A DNA stretch of 64,000 nt, taken from assembly GCA_029834535.1 (NCBI GenBank), contig JAQMWT010000066.1:59749-123748 (forward strand), given 5' to 3'. The position numbers and the translations under genes are program-made. Positions 42,460 to 52,745 of the stretch are shown in pieces. The DNA is from Chrysophaeum taylorii. Lineage: Eukaryota; Sar; Pelagophyceae; Pelagomonadales; Pelagomonadaceae. Position 1 is the stretch's first letter. Each line of letters opens with the position of its first letter. The notes under the pieces are model-generated. The model searched no databases, was not told the origin of the DNA, and saw only the letters and a list, made by a program, of their open reading frames with translations.

Positions 42460-43257
42460 ATGGCCCAAGAAGAGCATCGCGTGGAATCCACCACGTTGAA
42501 GACGGAGAAAACGCCGCTGTGCGTCGTGCAACGCAACGCGACGCAGCGGCGCCGGCGAGAAGCAGCGTGGCTGCTAGCGCTGACTGGCTTTGGGGTCGCG
42601 TGGGCCCTCTCTCTTGTAGTCATCGGCGTATGGCATGCCACGCGACATGTCGACGTGGAGGCGCAAGGCAAAATACCAGCTCCTGACTTGCCAGCACGGT
42701 GCAAATCGGGCAACGGAACGTCGCGCATCCTAATTATTCGGCACTGCGAAAAAGACGCGTCGTCGCGACGAAATTGCAACCCGAAGGGTTATCGCAGAGC
42801 GGCATGGCTCCCAAACTTGTTTGTTGGGCCCGACCAACGATGGCAGGCCCCTTCCGTTTTGATCGCCCGCGCGCCAGAACCGAAGCACTACGTAAGGCGA
42901 TCTGTTGAAACACTCCATCCGCTCTCCGATCGCATCGGGGTGCCTATAAACCAGAACTACTCGGCTCTGACTGTTGATGCGTTGATCAGCCACCTCCAGG
43001 AGATGGTTTCCTTCGGCAGTTTGTGCGGCGGTCTGGCGCTTGTGTGCTGGAAACACGAACAAATCCCGCACATTGTTGGCGCGCTTGGCTATCAACCGTT
43101 CGACGAAGACGACCATACCAAATCGGGCGGGTGGTGGAAGAGCAAGGACTTCGACACCATCGTCACCCTTAGCTACAACTTCGACGTCGAGACCGGCGAG
43201 TTCGAAGTTTCGGGTCACCTCGAGAAGGAGGGATTCAAGGACAAGCACGGAGCATGA
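42460..43257 (+). CDS. Type II membrane protein of histidine phosphatase superfamily
   Basis: 265 aa, start at 42460 (MAQEEHRVE). One membrane span near residues 32-56 (WLLALTGFGVAWALSLVVIGVW) leaves the catalytic domain outside the cytosol. The phosphoglycerate-mutase-like signature is ILIIRHCEKD near residue 93, where the usual RHG reads RHC. Downstream, VRRSVETLHPL lies at the position of the usual arginine, and LVCWKHEQIPHIVGALG provides the second catalytic His. The domain is short and lacks obvious insertions, so the substrate is not predictable. Divergent from the Orai-like gene. Confidence 0.7.
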   Translation: MAQEEHRVESTTLKTEKTPLCVVQRNATQRRRREAAWLLALTGFGVAWALSLVVIGVWHATRHVDVEAQGKIPAPDLPARCKSGNGTSRILIIRHCEKDASSRRNCNPKGYRRAAWLPNLFVGPDQRWQAPSVLIARAPEPKHYVRRSVETLHPLSDRIGVPINQNYSALTVDALISHLQEMVSFGSLCGGLALVCWKHEQIPHIVGALGYQPFDEDDHTKSGGWWKSKDFDTIVTLSYNFDVETGEFEVSGHLEKEGFKDKHGA

Positions 43258-44499
43258 TCGCCTGTCTTGGCCGCTCCTGGACATCGTGTCCTATTTTTCT
43301 GCGCGGGCCTCCTGCACCTAGGATCTAGGCTGCGCCTATTTTTATCGCTACTAATGAATCCTAAGACACGCGCTGATGTGGGCCCTGAGATGCACGCTAA
43401 AAACCGCGTTACGACAGCGCTAATAACGTCTCGTTATCAACGCCCGTCGGTCGGACGCATGAAAAAGGTGAGGGTTCACGCAAGCGCCGAAGGTACTATA
43501 CCTCGCGCCAGTTTCATTTGAAATTGCTGCGCAGATTCACAAGGTCGGTCTCATCATATATTAACTATTCTCGCCGTGAGGTCGACAGCATCGTCGTCCC
43601 GTAGCCGCCGCCGCCGTTTGTCAACGCGACCCTGCGTTACGTGTTGGTTCGCGGCCAGTATGCGCGTCCGTATTTCCGACTAGAGTATCACACCTCTCGG
43701 GCCTGCGTCGACGCTGTTCGTCGCATCCATGTGCGGCTCTCAAACCATCTCCTGATAGCTCGTCGGCCAGTTCTGTCTCACGGCCTTGCCCCCGTTGACC
43801 TCAAGCTCCTTACCGTTTTGACCGAGGGGTGGCGGTACACGCGCTTTCGGCCTAAGGCCTCGAGAGCGTCGAGCTCGATCCGACACAGCTCCTCCTCCAC
43901 GCCGAAGTAAGACGGCCACGAGATCACCAGATTGGTCCTGGAGCTCCGGTGGGAACTCCTCGGTGACAGTATCGACGACTTGCTTCTCCAGGGAGATTTG
44001 GTGGACGTCCTTAATCTCGACTTCTCTCCCGTCATTCGAGCGGAACGTGCCAACATCGTCAGCACGTCTTCGGGGAGGCGACTTTCCTGGTCCGCCTGGA
44101 ACAAGGTCTCGCGGCTTAATCCATAGCGCTGTGATAGCACCTCGATGCGCACGGCGAGGTGGTGCAAATCTATGGGCTAATTGGCCGCAATCTCGAACCG
44201 CGAAGGTCAGTCATCCTCCGATACCAAAAACGACTCGTTCCGGGCGAAATCTTCGACAATCGTCGACAGGTAAAGGCGTCTATGGCTGCAGAACGGATAA
44301 CGAGAGGGACTTTGTCGGGAAACCTGCACGCCTCGGGCACTCTGCGCGACGCACTGCTGCGTCGAAAGCCGGCGGGCTCCGACGCAACAACAATGAATTT
44401 GAGGGTTAATGGATTGCAACGGCGAAGGATTATTAGGGTTAGAGAGTTTGCAATAGCAACAGAAAAGCAACGAGAGGCACGGCCTCACAGGCACCTAAC
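43258..44499. other. Interval with an unrecognised minus-strand frame
   Basis: 1.24 kb between two plus-strand genes. A minus-strand frame at 44167-43778 (HLAVRIEVLSQRYGLSRETL, then ESRLPEDVLTMLARSA) looks protein-like at its start. It may be an exon, since coding-like peptide appears in another frame just downstream (VEIKDVHQISLEKQVVDTVT). No family was recognised; gene or remnant cannot be decided. Confidence 0.35.
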
Positions 44500-44991
44500 A
44501 TGGCAGCATTGGGGTTGTTTTCGCGGTCCGACGAACGCGAGCCTCTGACTCTCCGCGTTGGGAACGTCGACGTGGAATCGTCGCTTCGCCCGCGCCGATA
44601 CGAAATGTGTCCGTCGTCGGTGCCGCCCGTCGCCATCTCCAACGCCGACAAACCTCGGAAGCTGCCGGTCAAAGTTGATCCCAAGGTTTTTTTCGCCAAC
44701 GAACGGACGTTTTTGGCCTGGATTCATATGGCCCTGATTCTCGGTGGAATAGGCGTCGGTATTATCAGCTTCGCTGATCGCGCTGGCTGGTCAGCTATAT
44801 ACGGTTTTGTCCTGCTACCGGTCGCCGTTGCATTCATCGTCTACGCGCTCCGGCAATTCTATGTGCGAGCGCACGCCATTCGTGCTCGGGAGCCCGGGCC
44901 GTACGAGGACCGAATGGGCCCCTACGCGCTTGGCATCACTCTCATCATGGCCACGGTCACCAACGTCATCATTCATGCTGTAATCACCTGA
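44500..44991 (+). CDS. VTC1-like DUF202 membrane protein
   Basis: 163 aa, single exon. The C-terminal about 110 residues match the DUF202/VTC1 domain: KVDPKVFFANERTFLAWIHMALILGG followed by three membrane spans (about 86-104, 110-126, 143-160), with RAGWSAIYGFVLLPVAVAF and MGPYALGITLIMATVTNVII. In yeast and algae VTC1 is the small subunit of the vacuolar transporter chaperone, a polyphosphate polymerase in acidocalcisome or vacuole membranes. The catalytic VTC4-type tunnel and SPX domains are absent here, as expected for VTC1. The N-terminal 50 residues are variable. Confidence 0.88.
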   Translation: MAALGLFSRSDEREPLTLRVGNVDVESSLRPRRYEMCPSSVPPVAISNADKPRKLPVKVDPKVFFANERTFLAWIHMALILGGIGVGIISFADRAGWSAIYGFVLLPVAVAFIVYALRQFYVRAHAIRAREPGPYEDRMGPYALGITLIMATVTNVIIHAVIT

Positions 44992-45219
44992 GAGCTCTCC
45001 TTTACATTGGGTCCTTCGCCTCCTGATTATCGCAGCCGGACTGTCCCTCGTTGCCAAGTGTCACCAATATGCGACGTCGCCAGAGATACATTATCATAGG
45101 AAAGCTCGAAACTACTCCTAGCGCCATGTCGAACTAACATCCGTATCGCGGGTTTTATAGAGAGTGATACGCCGGATGCACATGCGCGTTGGCATGAAGT
45201 TTCTACATCGTCGGCGTTT

Positions 45220-46080
45220 TTATGATCGTCGAATGGCTAGGCTGCACCGGGAGCTTCTGTCATAGTGGTGTCCTTGGGACGTGCTGTCTTCGTTGTAGTC
45301 GTCGATATCGACGGCAAGCCGCGCCGCCTCAGAGTCTGGAACATACACGCGCTCTCGGGCAACGAGGAGATCGTCGATAGCGTCTTTATTCTTTCGGGAT
45401 TTGACGAGCGCAACAAGCCTCCCCTGGTCCTGGACGAATTCGCTAATGTCGCGAATCGAGAGGATGTCTTCGCCATTGGCGTAGGACGCGATTCCTTTTA
45501 ACCCGAGCTGAAGGGCTCGACGGTACGGGTGCTTAGTACCCAACGGGAAATGATCTGGATCCCACTGCAGCCTGACAGCACCGTCAAGGCGTCCACCATT
45601 CCGGCGCGCGAGCTCGAGGTAGCGATCAAAAGAGTGGCGTTTGAGGCTGATCGCCAGCACATTCGTCTGGTTCGGCTTGCTGCCCCATCCACTTCGAAAC
45701 ATCATCCAAAGGAAATTGGGTTTAATCCACGTCATGCGCGACTCGTTAAATGCAGGGCATCCGGCGAACTTTTGGTGCTCGACGGCGTATGTGGCGATCG
45801 TCGCGTTGTACGCCTGGTACACAACGACGCTTGCGTCGTTGTACTGGGCAAGAATATGCTGGCCGCGCCCAGGCCAAATGGTACGCGCTTGCAACTGGTA
45901 TGACTCAAACACCCACGGCCTCATCGTGTCCTCTTCAGCTTCGTCATAGTTTTCGGCCATTTTGCGGGCGAAAGTTCTTCGAACTAGCGGTAGAAGGGTA
46001 AGCGCCTTCGGCCAGGAGCAAAACGGAATGAGCGAAATGGCACGCAAGATGGCGCCAGAGTGCAAGGGCGAGTCTGCCAT
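45220..46080 (-). CDS. DUF4291 family protein
   Basis: 286 aa from the first Met, or 246 aa from the Met at 45960 where conserved sequence approaches. The extra 40 residues are rich in hydrophobic and Arg residues with few acids, possibly a targeting peptide. The DUF4291 signature is clear: VVVYQAYNATIATYAVEHQKF, then ESRMTWIKPNFLWMMFRSGWG and KPNQTNVLAISLKRHSFD, and VRLQWDPDH further on. The biochemical function of this family is unknown. It is, as far as I recall, commoner in bacteria and fungi. This is the last gene before the right inverted arm. Confidence 0.85.
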   Translation of the reverse strand: MADSPLHSGAILRAISLIPFCSWPKALTLLPLVRRTFARKMAENYDEAEEDTMRPWVFESYQLQARTIWPGRGQHILAQYNDASVVVYQAYNATIATYAVEHQKFAGCPAFNESRMTWIKPNFLWMMFRSGWGSKPNQTNVLAISLKRHSFDRYLELARRNGGRLDGAVRLQWDPDHFPLGTKHPYRRALQLGLKGIASYANGEDILSIRDISEFVQDQGRLVALVKSRKNKDAIDDLLVARERVYVPDSEAARLAVDIDDYNEDSTSQGHHYDRSSRCSLAIRRS

Positions 46081-46375
46081 CTAACGAGGCAGCTTCGGCG
46101 CCAGTGGCCCTTCGATCCTTGAAATTCAACCGAGGACACCACAACTAGATCGCCACGCCGTCCGCGATATGATGATAGCGATAACTTGGCGAAAGCCCGC
46201 GACTCGATCCGCACAACGCCACGCTCGTTCTACCTGTATTCGAACAAAATGCGGAAGGAAGTGAGAAACAAGGGAAGGACCCCCACAACTAGACTAACGA
46301 CAATTTACAATGACGGGGAAGTCTTCTTAACTACTAATCGACAGATGTTTGTCTGTCTGTCTGTTTGTCTGTCTT

Positions 46376-46850
46376 GAAATGTCGACTGCTAAGAGGGGGG
46401 GGTGTGTGTGGGGAGCATGAAGGATGTGGGTGGGTTTGTGGGGTATGAGGGATGTGCCTGACTGTCTGTTTGTCTGTCTTTAAATGTCGACTGCTAAGAG
46501 GGGGGTGTGTGCGGGGAGCATGAAGGATGTGGGTGGGTTTGTGGGGTATGAGGGATGTGCCTGACGGGCGGAGGTAAGTACGCGGGACCTAGTCGGGGTC
46601 TTGTTTGTCTGTCTTTAAATGTCGACTGCTAAGAGGGGGGTGTGTGTGGGGAGCATGAAGGATGTGGTTGGGTTTGTGGGGTATGAGGGATGTGCCTGAC
46701 GGGCGGAGATAAGTACGCGGGATCTTGTTTGTCTGTCTTTAAATGTCGACTGCTAAGAGGGGGGTGTGTGTGGGAAGCATGAAAGATGTGGGTTGTGGGG
46801 TATGATGGATGTGCCTGACGGGCAGAGATAAGTACGCGGGACCTAGTCGG
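46376..46850 (+). repeat. Tandem array of about 125-bp GT-rich units
   Basis: Four consecutive units, each starting at or near AAATGTCGACTGCTAAGAGG and continuing through GGGGAGCATGAARGATGTGG, TTTGTGGGGTATGA and GTGCCTGACGGGC; two more lie at about 47545 and 47608. Lengths vary with internal deletions. The same unit occurs once, inverted, at 35520-35665. Confidence 0.85.
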
Positions 46851-47400
46851 GGTCATCGCCGAGGCGTGGGGCAGGCGAAGAGAGGACGGGCCCCGCCCGT
46901 AGGTCGTACGCATGCTGCCGCCGGACGTATGTGCGACGAAGGGTGACGTCCTGCTGGGATCGGGCGGCCTGGGTGGGGTTCCCCGCGGCGGCGACATGGG
47001 TGAGGGCGGTGAGGGCACAGCGGGCCCGGCCTAATGCGTTGGCGATCCCCCAACTCACGGTAGATGCGGCGAGTTTGGGCCGCCTTTGCCTCTGTGAAGT
47101 TGGCGCAGCCGCTTGTCACCCAGGTTCGCGCAGCGATGCGCTCTGCGCATGTTTGGGCGAGAGCGTGGCACGCCGCGCTGGCCTCACCGAAGGCACCAAA
47201 GACGAAGCCGGCGACGGTGCCGTAGCTACGTAGCCGCTGTTCGACAGGGCCCAAGAAGCCAGGCGGTGGTGCTGTACCCGGCTGGGGGATGATGGCGTCG
47301 ATGCCGCGGGCGTGAGCGAGGTATTCGGAGTGGACTTGCGCTGCGCGCCGATCGACAGGCGACGGGTGGGAGGGATGGAGGGCGTGGGCGGTGTACAAGG
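46850..47400 (-). pseudogene. Retroelement-like ORF tail, frameshifted
   Basis: Two minus-strand frames (47398-46853 and 47058-46843) encode peptides resembling the region after the reverse transcriptase in some algal retroelements: GFVFGAFGEASAACHALAQT and FTEAKAAQTRRIYRELG, then in the other frame GIANALGRARCALTALTHV. A frameshift near 47050 separates them. It interrupts the GT-rich unit array, so it looks like an insertion or captured fragment. The assignment is from pattern memory only. Confidence 0.4.
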
Positions 47401-47775
47401 AACCCCAAGCGAGGGTTTTGATGTCGTAGAGCTGCTCCTTGTTGTCGAGCGTGGTGAGGATGTCTGGGACGACTTGACGTCGGGCGAGATTGCCTCGGTA
47501 CCGGCCGTAGAGGCGCGTGCGAATGGTAGGGGCGACGACGTCTGTCTTTAAATGTCGACTGCTAAGAGGGGGGGGTGTGTGTGGGGAGCATGAAGGATGT
47601 CGACGTCTGTCTTTAAATGTCGACTGCTAAGAGGGGGGGGTGCGTGTGGGGAGCATGAAGGATGTGGGTGGGTTTGTGGGGTATGAGGGAACAATGTCGA
47701 CGACTGTCCCTCGATTTAGGGTAAGGATCAGGTAGGCGCGAGAGTAAGGATCAGGTAGGCGCGAGAGCCAGACAG

Positions 47776-48340
47776 TGATCCTCCAAGCCGTCTACGGCGA
47801 CCTCGCAGACTATTTCCACGACCCGCGGCGTCTCTTTCAGCGCGCCATTCTCACGCCCCGTCGAAACGATGTTGTCGATGCTGACAACGCGCGCATGACC
47901 GCGGCCTTTTTTTCCCGGAGACGAGGCGTCGGAGTTCTTTTCGGCTGACTAGGCTGGGTCGGAAGACGACGCCTCGCTCTTTACAGTAGAGTTTTCAACT
48001 CCCTGACAATCAACGGCATGCTGACTTTGATCGCGAGCTTAATGTCTTCGCAACCTCGACCCGTCGCACGGCCACTGCAACGGTACCAGATACATGATCG
48101 ATCGTGTCGTTGTCACCGAGGCTCCTCCAACCTGTATCGCTTAAGGCCCGCCTACGCCAAACGATCAACAAGAGCCAGGGCCAGACGCCCCGCGAGATCG
48201 GCGTCCTCTTTCCCAAGCCCGTCTTCTGCCACGTCCAGCTCTACGTGGCTCTCTGTCGATCGGCATCCCCGAGGATATACTCATCTGGGTCGACGACTCC
48301 ACCCTACCCCACACCGTGGCACACGTGCTGCGCAATACCG
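47776..48340 (+). pseudogene. Truncated PIF1-like (Helitron) helicase fragment, inverted copy
   Basis: Reads ILQAVYGDLADYFHDP and RAILTPRRNDVVDADNARM from 47779. After frameshifts it continues with a segment equivalent to NGTRYMIDRVVV (about 48080) and then ARLRQTINKSQGQTPREIGV with CHVQLYVALCRSASP (48104-48376 frame). These are the final helicase motifs of Helitron Rep-Hel proteins. The ATPase N-terminal part is absent. Confidence 0.75.
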
Positions 48341-48371
48341 ATAAGCCCCCTCACGGCGTCTACACGCGCAC

Positions 48372-48690
48372 TGTAGGTGAACTTACTGGGGCCAGGTGAA
48401 CTTACTGGGGTTGGAGATTGGGACTAGGTGAGCTGAGTGACCAGGTGAAACTGGGACCAGGTGAACATACTGGGGTTTTTAGAGTAAAGGGTTTTTAGAG
48501 TAAACTCAAAGGTTGGCGGCGCGTGCGGATCAAAGCAGCTTAGATTGGCGGAGGCGAGAGCGACGAGCTCAAAGGAGTTGGTGTGAGCTAGGTGAACTTA
48601 CTGACCAGGTGAACTTATATGAAACTTACTGGGACCAGGTGAACTTACTGGGGTTAGAGATTGGGACTAGGTGAACTTACTGGCCTGCAC
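48372..48690 (+). repeat. Spacer repeat cluster (core CAGGTGAACTTACTGG)
   Basis: About eight imperfect copies of a 17-20 bp unit interspersed with GGGGTTAGAGATTGGGACTAGG, plus a single-copy stretch (about 48480-48590) that also occurs inverted in the left arm at 34650-34770. It marks the outer edge of the arm. Confidence 0.8.
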
Positions 48691-48783
48691 TTGTTTATGA
48701 CAAATTTTCAGTATGTTCTTTTTTTGCCTCAAAATTAAACCCGGACTACGTTTCGATACCGCTCGTGCCAGGCTTTGGTGGGG

Positions 48784-49314
48784 TGTGCGGAGACGCGAGG
48801 GGTGCCTGGAAGGCGGAAGTGGATATCCCGCTGAGGGGTTCTTTTAAAGTCGACTGCTTAGAATTGGAGTGCGTTCTGCGACCTGACGACAGGAACAGCG
48901 GCAGCCTGCGGCCATCACTACGAAACCTCGGGAACCTGCTCCCTCCCGGGCACATGCTGCCCACTCTCTCACTTGACGTCCCCGTTTGAGCAGTCGCGTC
49001 TTTAAAACTTCGGAAGTCTACTTCTGCTGTGCTTCCTGTCCCGCCTATGGCGGCACAGAAAAACCACTCCCGACCCCCTGGTGACAAAGGGGGCACTCAC
49101 CGACTCGTCCTAGACCTCACTGAACGGGAAAAAAAAAACGCGGACTCGGGGTCGGGTATGCTCGCCACACGCCTTGCTCACGCTCACCAAGCCTCTCAAC
49201 AAGATGGAGAGATGGTATATTGTAGCAAGAAAGGAAGGGAAAGGCGTCCCGTTGAAAGGGTATTAAGCCTCGAGAAACAAGGGTAAGCCTTAGCGGTCAG
49301 GAGTTGCCGCCACA
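48784..49314 (-). repeat. Probable 3' LTR of element 1
   Basis: The inner boundary is firm: GAGTTGCCGCCACA at 49314 matches the LTR end of element 2 and is followed by the same GGACTCCCCTGG polypurine-tract complement. The outer boundary TGTGCGG at 48784 is a guess from the TG...CA rule and the size (about 531 bp). Its partner LTR is outside the window. Confidence 0.45.
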
Positions 49315-49344
49315 GGACTCCCCTGGTGAGAATACGAGCTGCCC

Positions 49345-50088
49345 TCAGCGAGTCCGGCGAGAAGCACGAGCCTTGGCTGAATGAGCTTCTCGGGAACGAA
49401 TCTTGTTGTAGGCACGTTCAACGACAGGATCAGGAACGCGTCCACCACGTAAAGTGAACTTAGGAATCAACACATCGATCTCATGCGAGGCGAAGTCGGT
49501 GACACAAGGAGTGGTACTGGTGTTGACCTTGGTCTTGTCGGTGAAACTGTGACCGTCCACGTCCTTGTATTCCGGATTAAGCTTGCGAGTAGAGAGATGT
49601 GAGGTAGGCTTGTAATAAGAAACCTTGTCATGGGGACCAAGATCAGCATAGAAATGCAGAGCGACTCGATCATTCACAAAATCATAGGGTTCATAAACTT
49701 CAGCGACATAAATCTCCTTTCGCCAATCGGACCGTTTGTTATCCGGAATCCGAAAGATAACACACTTACCATGCTTGTAATCATCCCGAAAGGTCTCCTT
49801 GGGCTTGGGCACAGCTCGATCGACCACTGGAGAAACCATCACAGGGGGGATCTGGCTAACATGAACACAACGGCGTTCAGGAGGAGAATCAAGAGACTCG
49901 ATCCTGTAAGTGACCGGAGACAAGCGTTCCAAAATAACGAATGGACCGCGCCATTCCGGTCGAAGCTTGTTCTGAAGAAAAGGTATGTAGAGCAGAACAT
50001 GTGAACCTTCTTCATACTCCACATCGACATGGTCCGCATTGTAGGCGAGACGTTGTTTACGAAGAGCCTTCTCACGAGCGTCGTTCAC
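49345..50088 (-). pseudogene. Element 1: integrase C-terminus and C-terminal extension
   Basis: 247 codons. The GPY/F-like module (GSHVLLYIPFLQNKLRPEWRG, RLSPVTYRIESLD) is followed by a 100-residue segment (GKCVIFRIPDNKRSDW, IYVAEVYEPYD, RVALHFYADLGP) similar in layout to Tudor/BAH-like chromatin readers. It is cut off from the integrase core by an in-frame TAA at 50098-50100. Confidence 0.8.
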
Positions 50089-50097
50089 CGTAGCGGT

Positions 50098-51843
50098 TTA
50101 GAACTTCAGCCTCTCGCGAGTCTCTGCCACAACATCGGAGCGAGTTTTCGGCAGGCGGCGGACATCAAGATCCATAATCGTGTAATCGGCTGGCAATAAA
50201 GGCTGCCGGTTAAGACGAAGCATGAAAGGTGAGATCTGAGTTCCCGGAATAAACTTACGATTGTAGCAAAAGGCAATGTACTCCGCGAATTCGGGCCATT
50301 CCGTGATCTTGCGGTTTTGAAGGCACGCACGGAGGAAAGCCTTGACAAAGCGGTTGACCCTTTCCGCAGGATTAGCCTGAGCATGATGCGGAATCGTGGT
50401 ACTATACCGAACATTGAAGAGATGACAAAACTCTTCCATCAACTTGTTGACGACCTCTTTCCCATTGTCGGTACGAATCCTCTGAGGTATATAACCTTTG
50501 AGTAATATATTCGCGACAAAAGACTCGAGGATTGACTCAGCAGTCTTATGGTGTAGTACGTCAAGAATCAAGAAATGAGAAAATGGATCAAAAAAAACAA
50601 TGAGATATGTCTCGGGACCAGCACTGGGCAAAGGTCCAAACAAATCCATACAAAGGACGACACAATCACCATCATACACCGGTTGCTGAAGCAGACCTGC
50701 TCTCTTTGGTTCAGGCGTACGAGCTTTCTTGCACACTATGCAACCAGCAATGTAAGCACCCACCTCATTAGACATATGAGGCCACCAAAAACGTTCAAGT
50801 ATCGACTGCACTGTACTTTGACGACCCATATGACCACCATTGAGAGGTGTGTCATGGTACAATCGGATGATGCGCGTCCGTAAAGTTCGGGGTGCGACTA
50901 TCATCGGGTGCAAGTCGGGTGCGGCACGGTAGAGAACTCCTTTCACCACTTGATAGCGATAATTGGCTCCGTACCGACGAAGAGAATGGCCCTGAGCCAT
51001 GCGATAGCGAATGTCCTCGCAAGTAGCATCAGTGATCTGCTCTTTGGCTATCTCTTCCAAAGTCAAATTATCTGGAATCTGGTCGATGTACTCTTGGTAA
51101 TCATCGGCATCACGGAAAATACTAGGCTGGGTCTGAAGTCGTTGCTTCTAACGTTGTTTCGTAGCATGAGACGTGACCAATTGCATCGGATCATCGAGGT
51201 CTTCCTCCTCTTCCTCCACAGGCAACTCAGTCGTAGCAAACGACAGAATGACATGGCACCCAGGTAAAGGTACTCCTTTATCATCAACAGAACGTGGGAG
51301 TTCTTGGCACACTAGATACGCGTGGTTCAAGGGTTCACCAAACTCGTCCGTCTCGGTGACATGATCTATAGGATTGCGAGAGAGACAGTCAGGGATACTC
51401 ATTCCCGGCGACTTCCCTGGTTTGTAACCCAATTCAGGATCAAAGTTGGCGAGCCGCATCGCCCATCGAGCCAACTGCCCAGACGAGTGCTTCGCCTTTC
51501 GTAAAAACGTCAAGTTGCGATGATCCGTTTCAAGGATCGTCTTGTGACCTTCGATATAAGAGCGGAAATGCTCAAGAGAAAGAATAACTGCCAGTAGCTC
51601 TAGCCGGCGAGGCTCATAGTTCCGCATCTCTTTCGGCACAGCTCGGCTCCAATACTCAATTACTCGTTCCTCTCGTGTCACCTTGCCGGTTTCGTTCTTG
51701 ACTTCCACGAGCTGAAAAAGATACGCGCCCTGACCATTCTTGGAAGCATCCGAGCGGATCTGAAAAGGAAGATCGTAGTCAGGATTATAAACTCCGCGAG
51801 AGTCCACCAAAGCTTCGATGATCTTGTCCATGCCTTTTGGCAC
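50098..51843 (-). pseudogene. Element 1: RNase H and integrase core
   Basis: One frame interrupted by a TAG stop near 51148. The RNase H part shows IRSDASKNGQGAYLFQL, RRLELLAVILSLEHF and LETDHRNLTFL (D-E-D). The integrase has the HHCC zinc site (YHDTPLNGGHMGR ... CIVCKKAR) and the DDE triad: Asp in MDLFGPLPSAGPETY, Asp in IRTDNGKEV and Glu in NPAERVNRF. This order (RT, RNase H, integrase) is Ty3/gypsy-like. Confidence 0.88.
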
Positions 51844-52745
51844 TCAGGCGTCCACTCAAACTTATCGCCTTCAAGACACAATCGCCTAAGCGGCTCCACA
51901 ATCTTCGAATAATCCTTCACATATCGGCGGCAATAGTTGCTCATGCCAATGAAAGATCGAATCTGGGTCTTCGGGGACGTATTAGGCAACGTACCAGGAA
52001 TCGGCATCTGCTGCAACGCTTCTAACGTCGTGGGATTCGGCTCCAAGGCTTCCGGAGTCGAAATATGTCCCAAAAACTCGATTTCATCCTTGAGGAAGTG
52101 GAACTTCGAAGTTCGTCCACTATATCCTCGCTGCGCTAAATGGCACAACACTTCAATCAAAACTTGTAAATGTCGGTGGAGTTCATCCGATCCCATCATA
52201 ATATCGTCGACAAACGCGACCAAGTCCTTATACATCCTTGTGGACAAATCGCTAGCCATCTGCTTACAAAAGAGAGCTCCTGCTGTTTTTACCCCGAGAG
52301 GCGAGCGCAAGAAACTATGGGCTCCAAGTGGACTAACCATCGTAACGGCGTCCTGAGCAGCGGCGTCCAAACGTAGGTTATGATAACCCCATCGAATATC
52401 AATGCACGTCCGCCAACGGCGCATGGCAAGAAAAGCCAAAGCATCATCTTGACGAATATTCGGCCAACTGTCATTGACCAGGTGATCATTGAGCTGACGC
52501 AAGTCAATTGCAGCACGAAAAGCATTCGACGTCCCGGCCTCTGCTCCCTTCTTAGGCAGCATAAGTACAGGGAATCCCCACGGAGAGTTCGCCGGTCGGA
52601 TGACTCCATCGCGACACCACTCAGTGATCTGCTTTCTGAGACACTCGGGCTTTGCTGGCGTCAACCTATAAGGCGTCATCTTGATCGGTCGTGGGTTTGC
52701 GTCTTTAAATCGTAGAGAAACCGGTGGCGAGTCCACGTGTCTCAT
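51678..52745 (-). pseudogene. Element 1: reverse transcriptase
   Basis: 355 codons with the gypsy RT blocks: TPYRLTPAKPECLRKQI, GVIRPANSPWGFPVLMLPKK, FRAAIDLRQLND, WRTCIDIRWGYHNLRL, and the catalytic box AFVDDIMMGS, where the usual Tyr is Phe. It continues IEFLGHIS and RSFIGMSNYCRRYV. A frameshift near 51840 separates it from RNase H. Confidence 0.9.

Larger units (their letters stand above)
46330..48690 (+). mobile_element. Right inverted arm with Helitron-type helicase remnant
   Basis: Reverse-oriented counterpart of the left arm. It starts with TTAACTACTAATCGACAG (about 46329-46346). It then carries several copies of a GT-rich unit beginning near TTTAAATGTCGACTGCTAAG (46376-46850 and 47545-47690), an inserted retroelement-like fragment (46850-47400), the helicase tail (47776-48340) and the spacer repeats (48372-48690). 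It is about twice as long as the left arm because of the extra units and the insertion. The helicase portions of the arms look nearly identical by eye over several hundred bases. Confidence 0.7.

Noticed and set aside
46376-47720. Regular repeats considered as a CRISPR array
   Set aside because: Eukaryotic context; units are about 125 bp, imperfect and contiguous, without unique short spacers.
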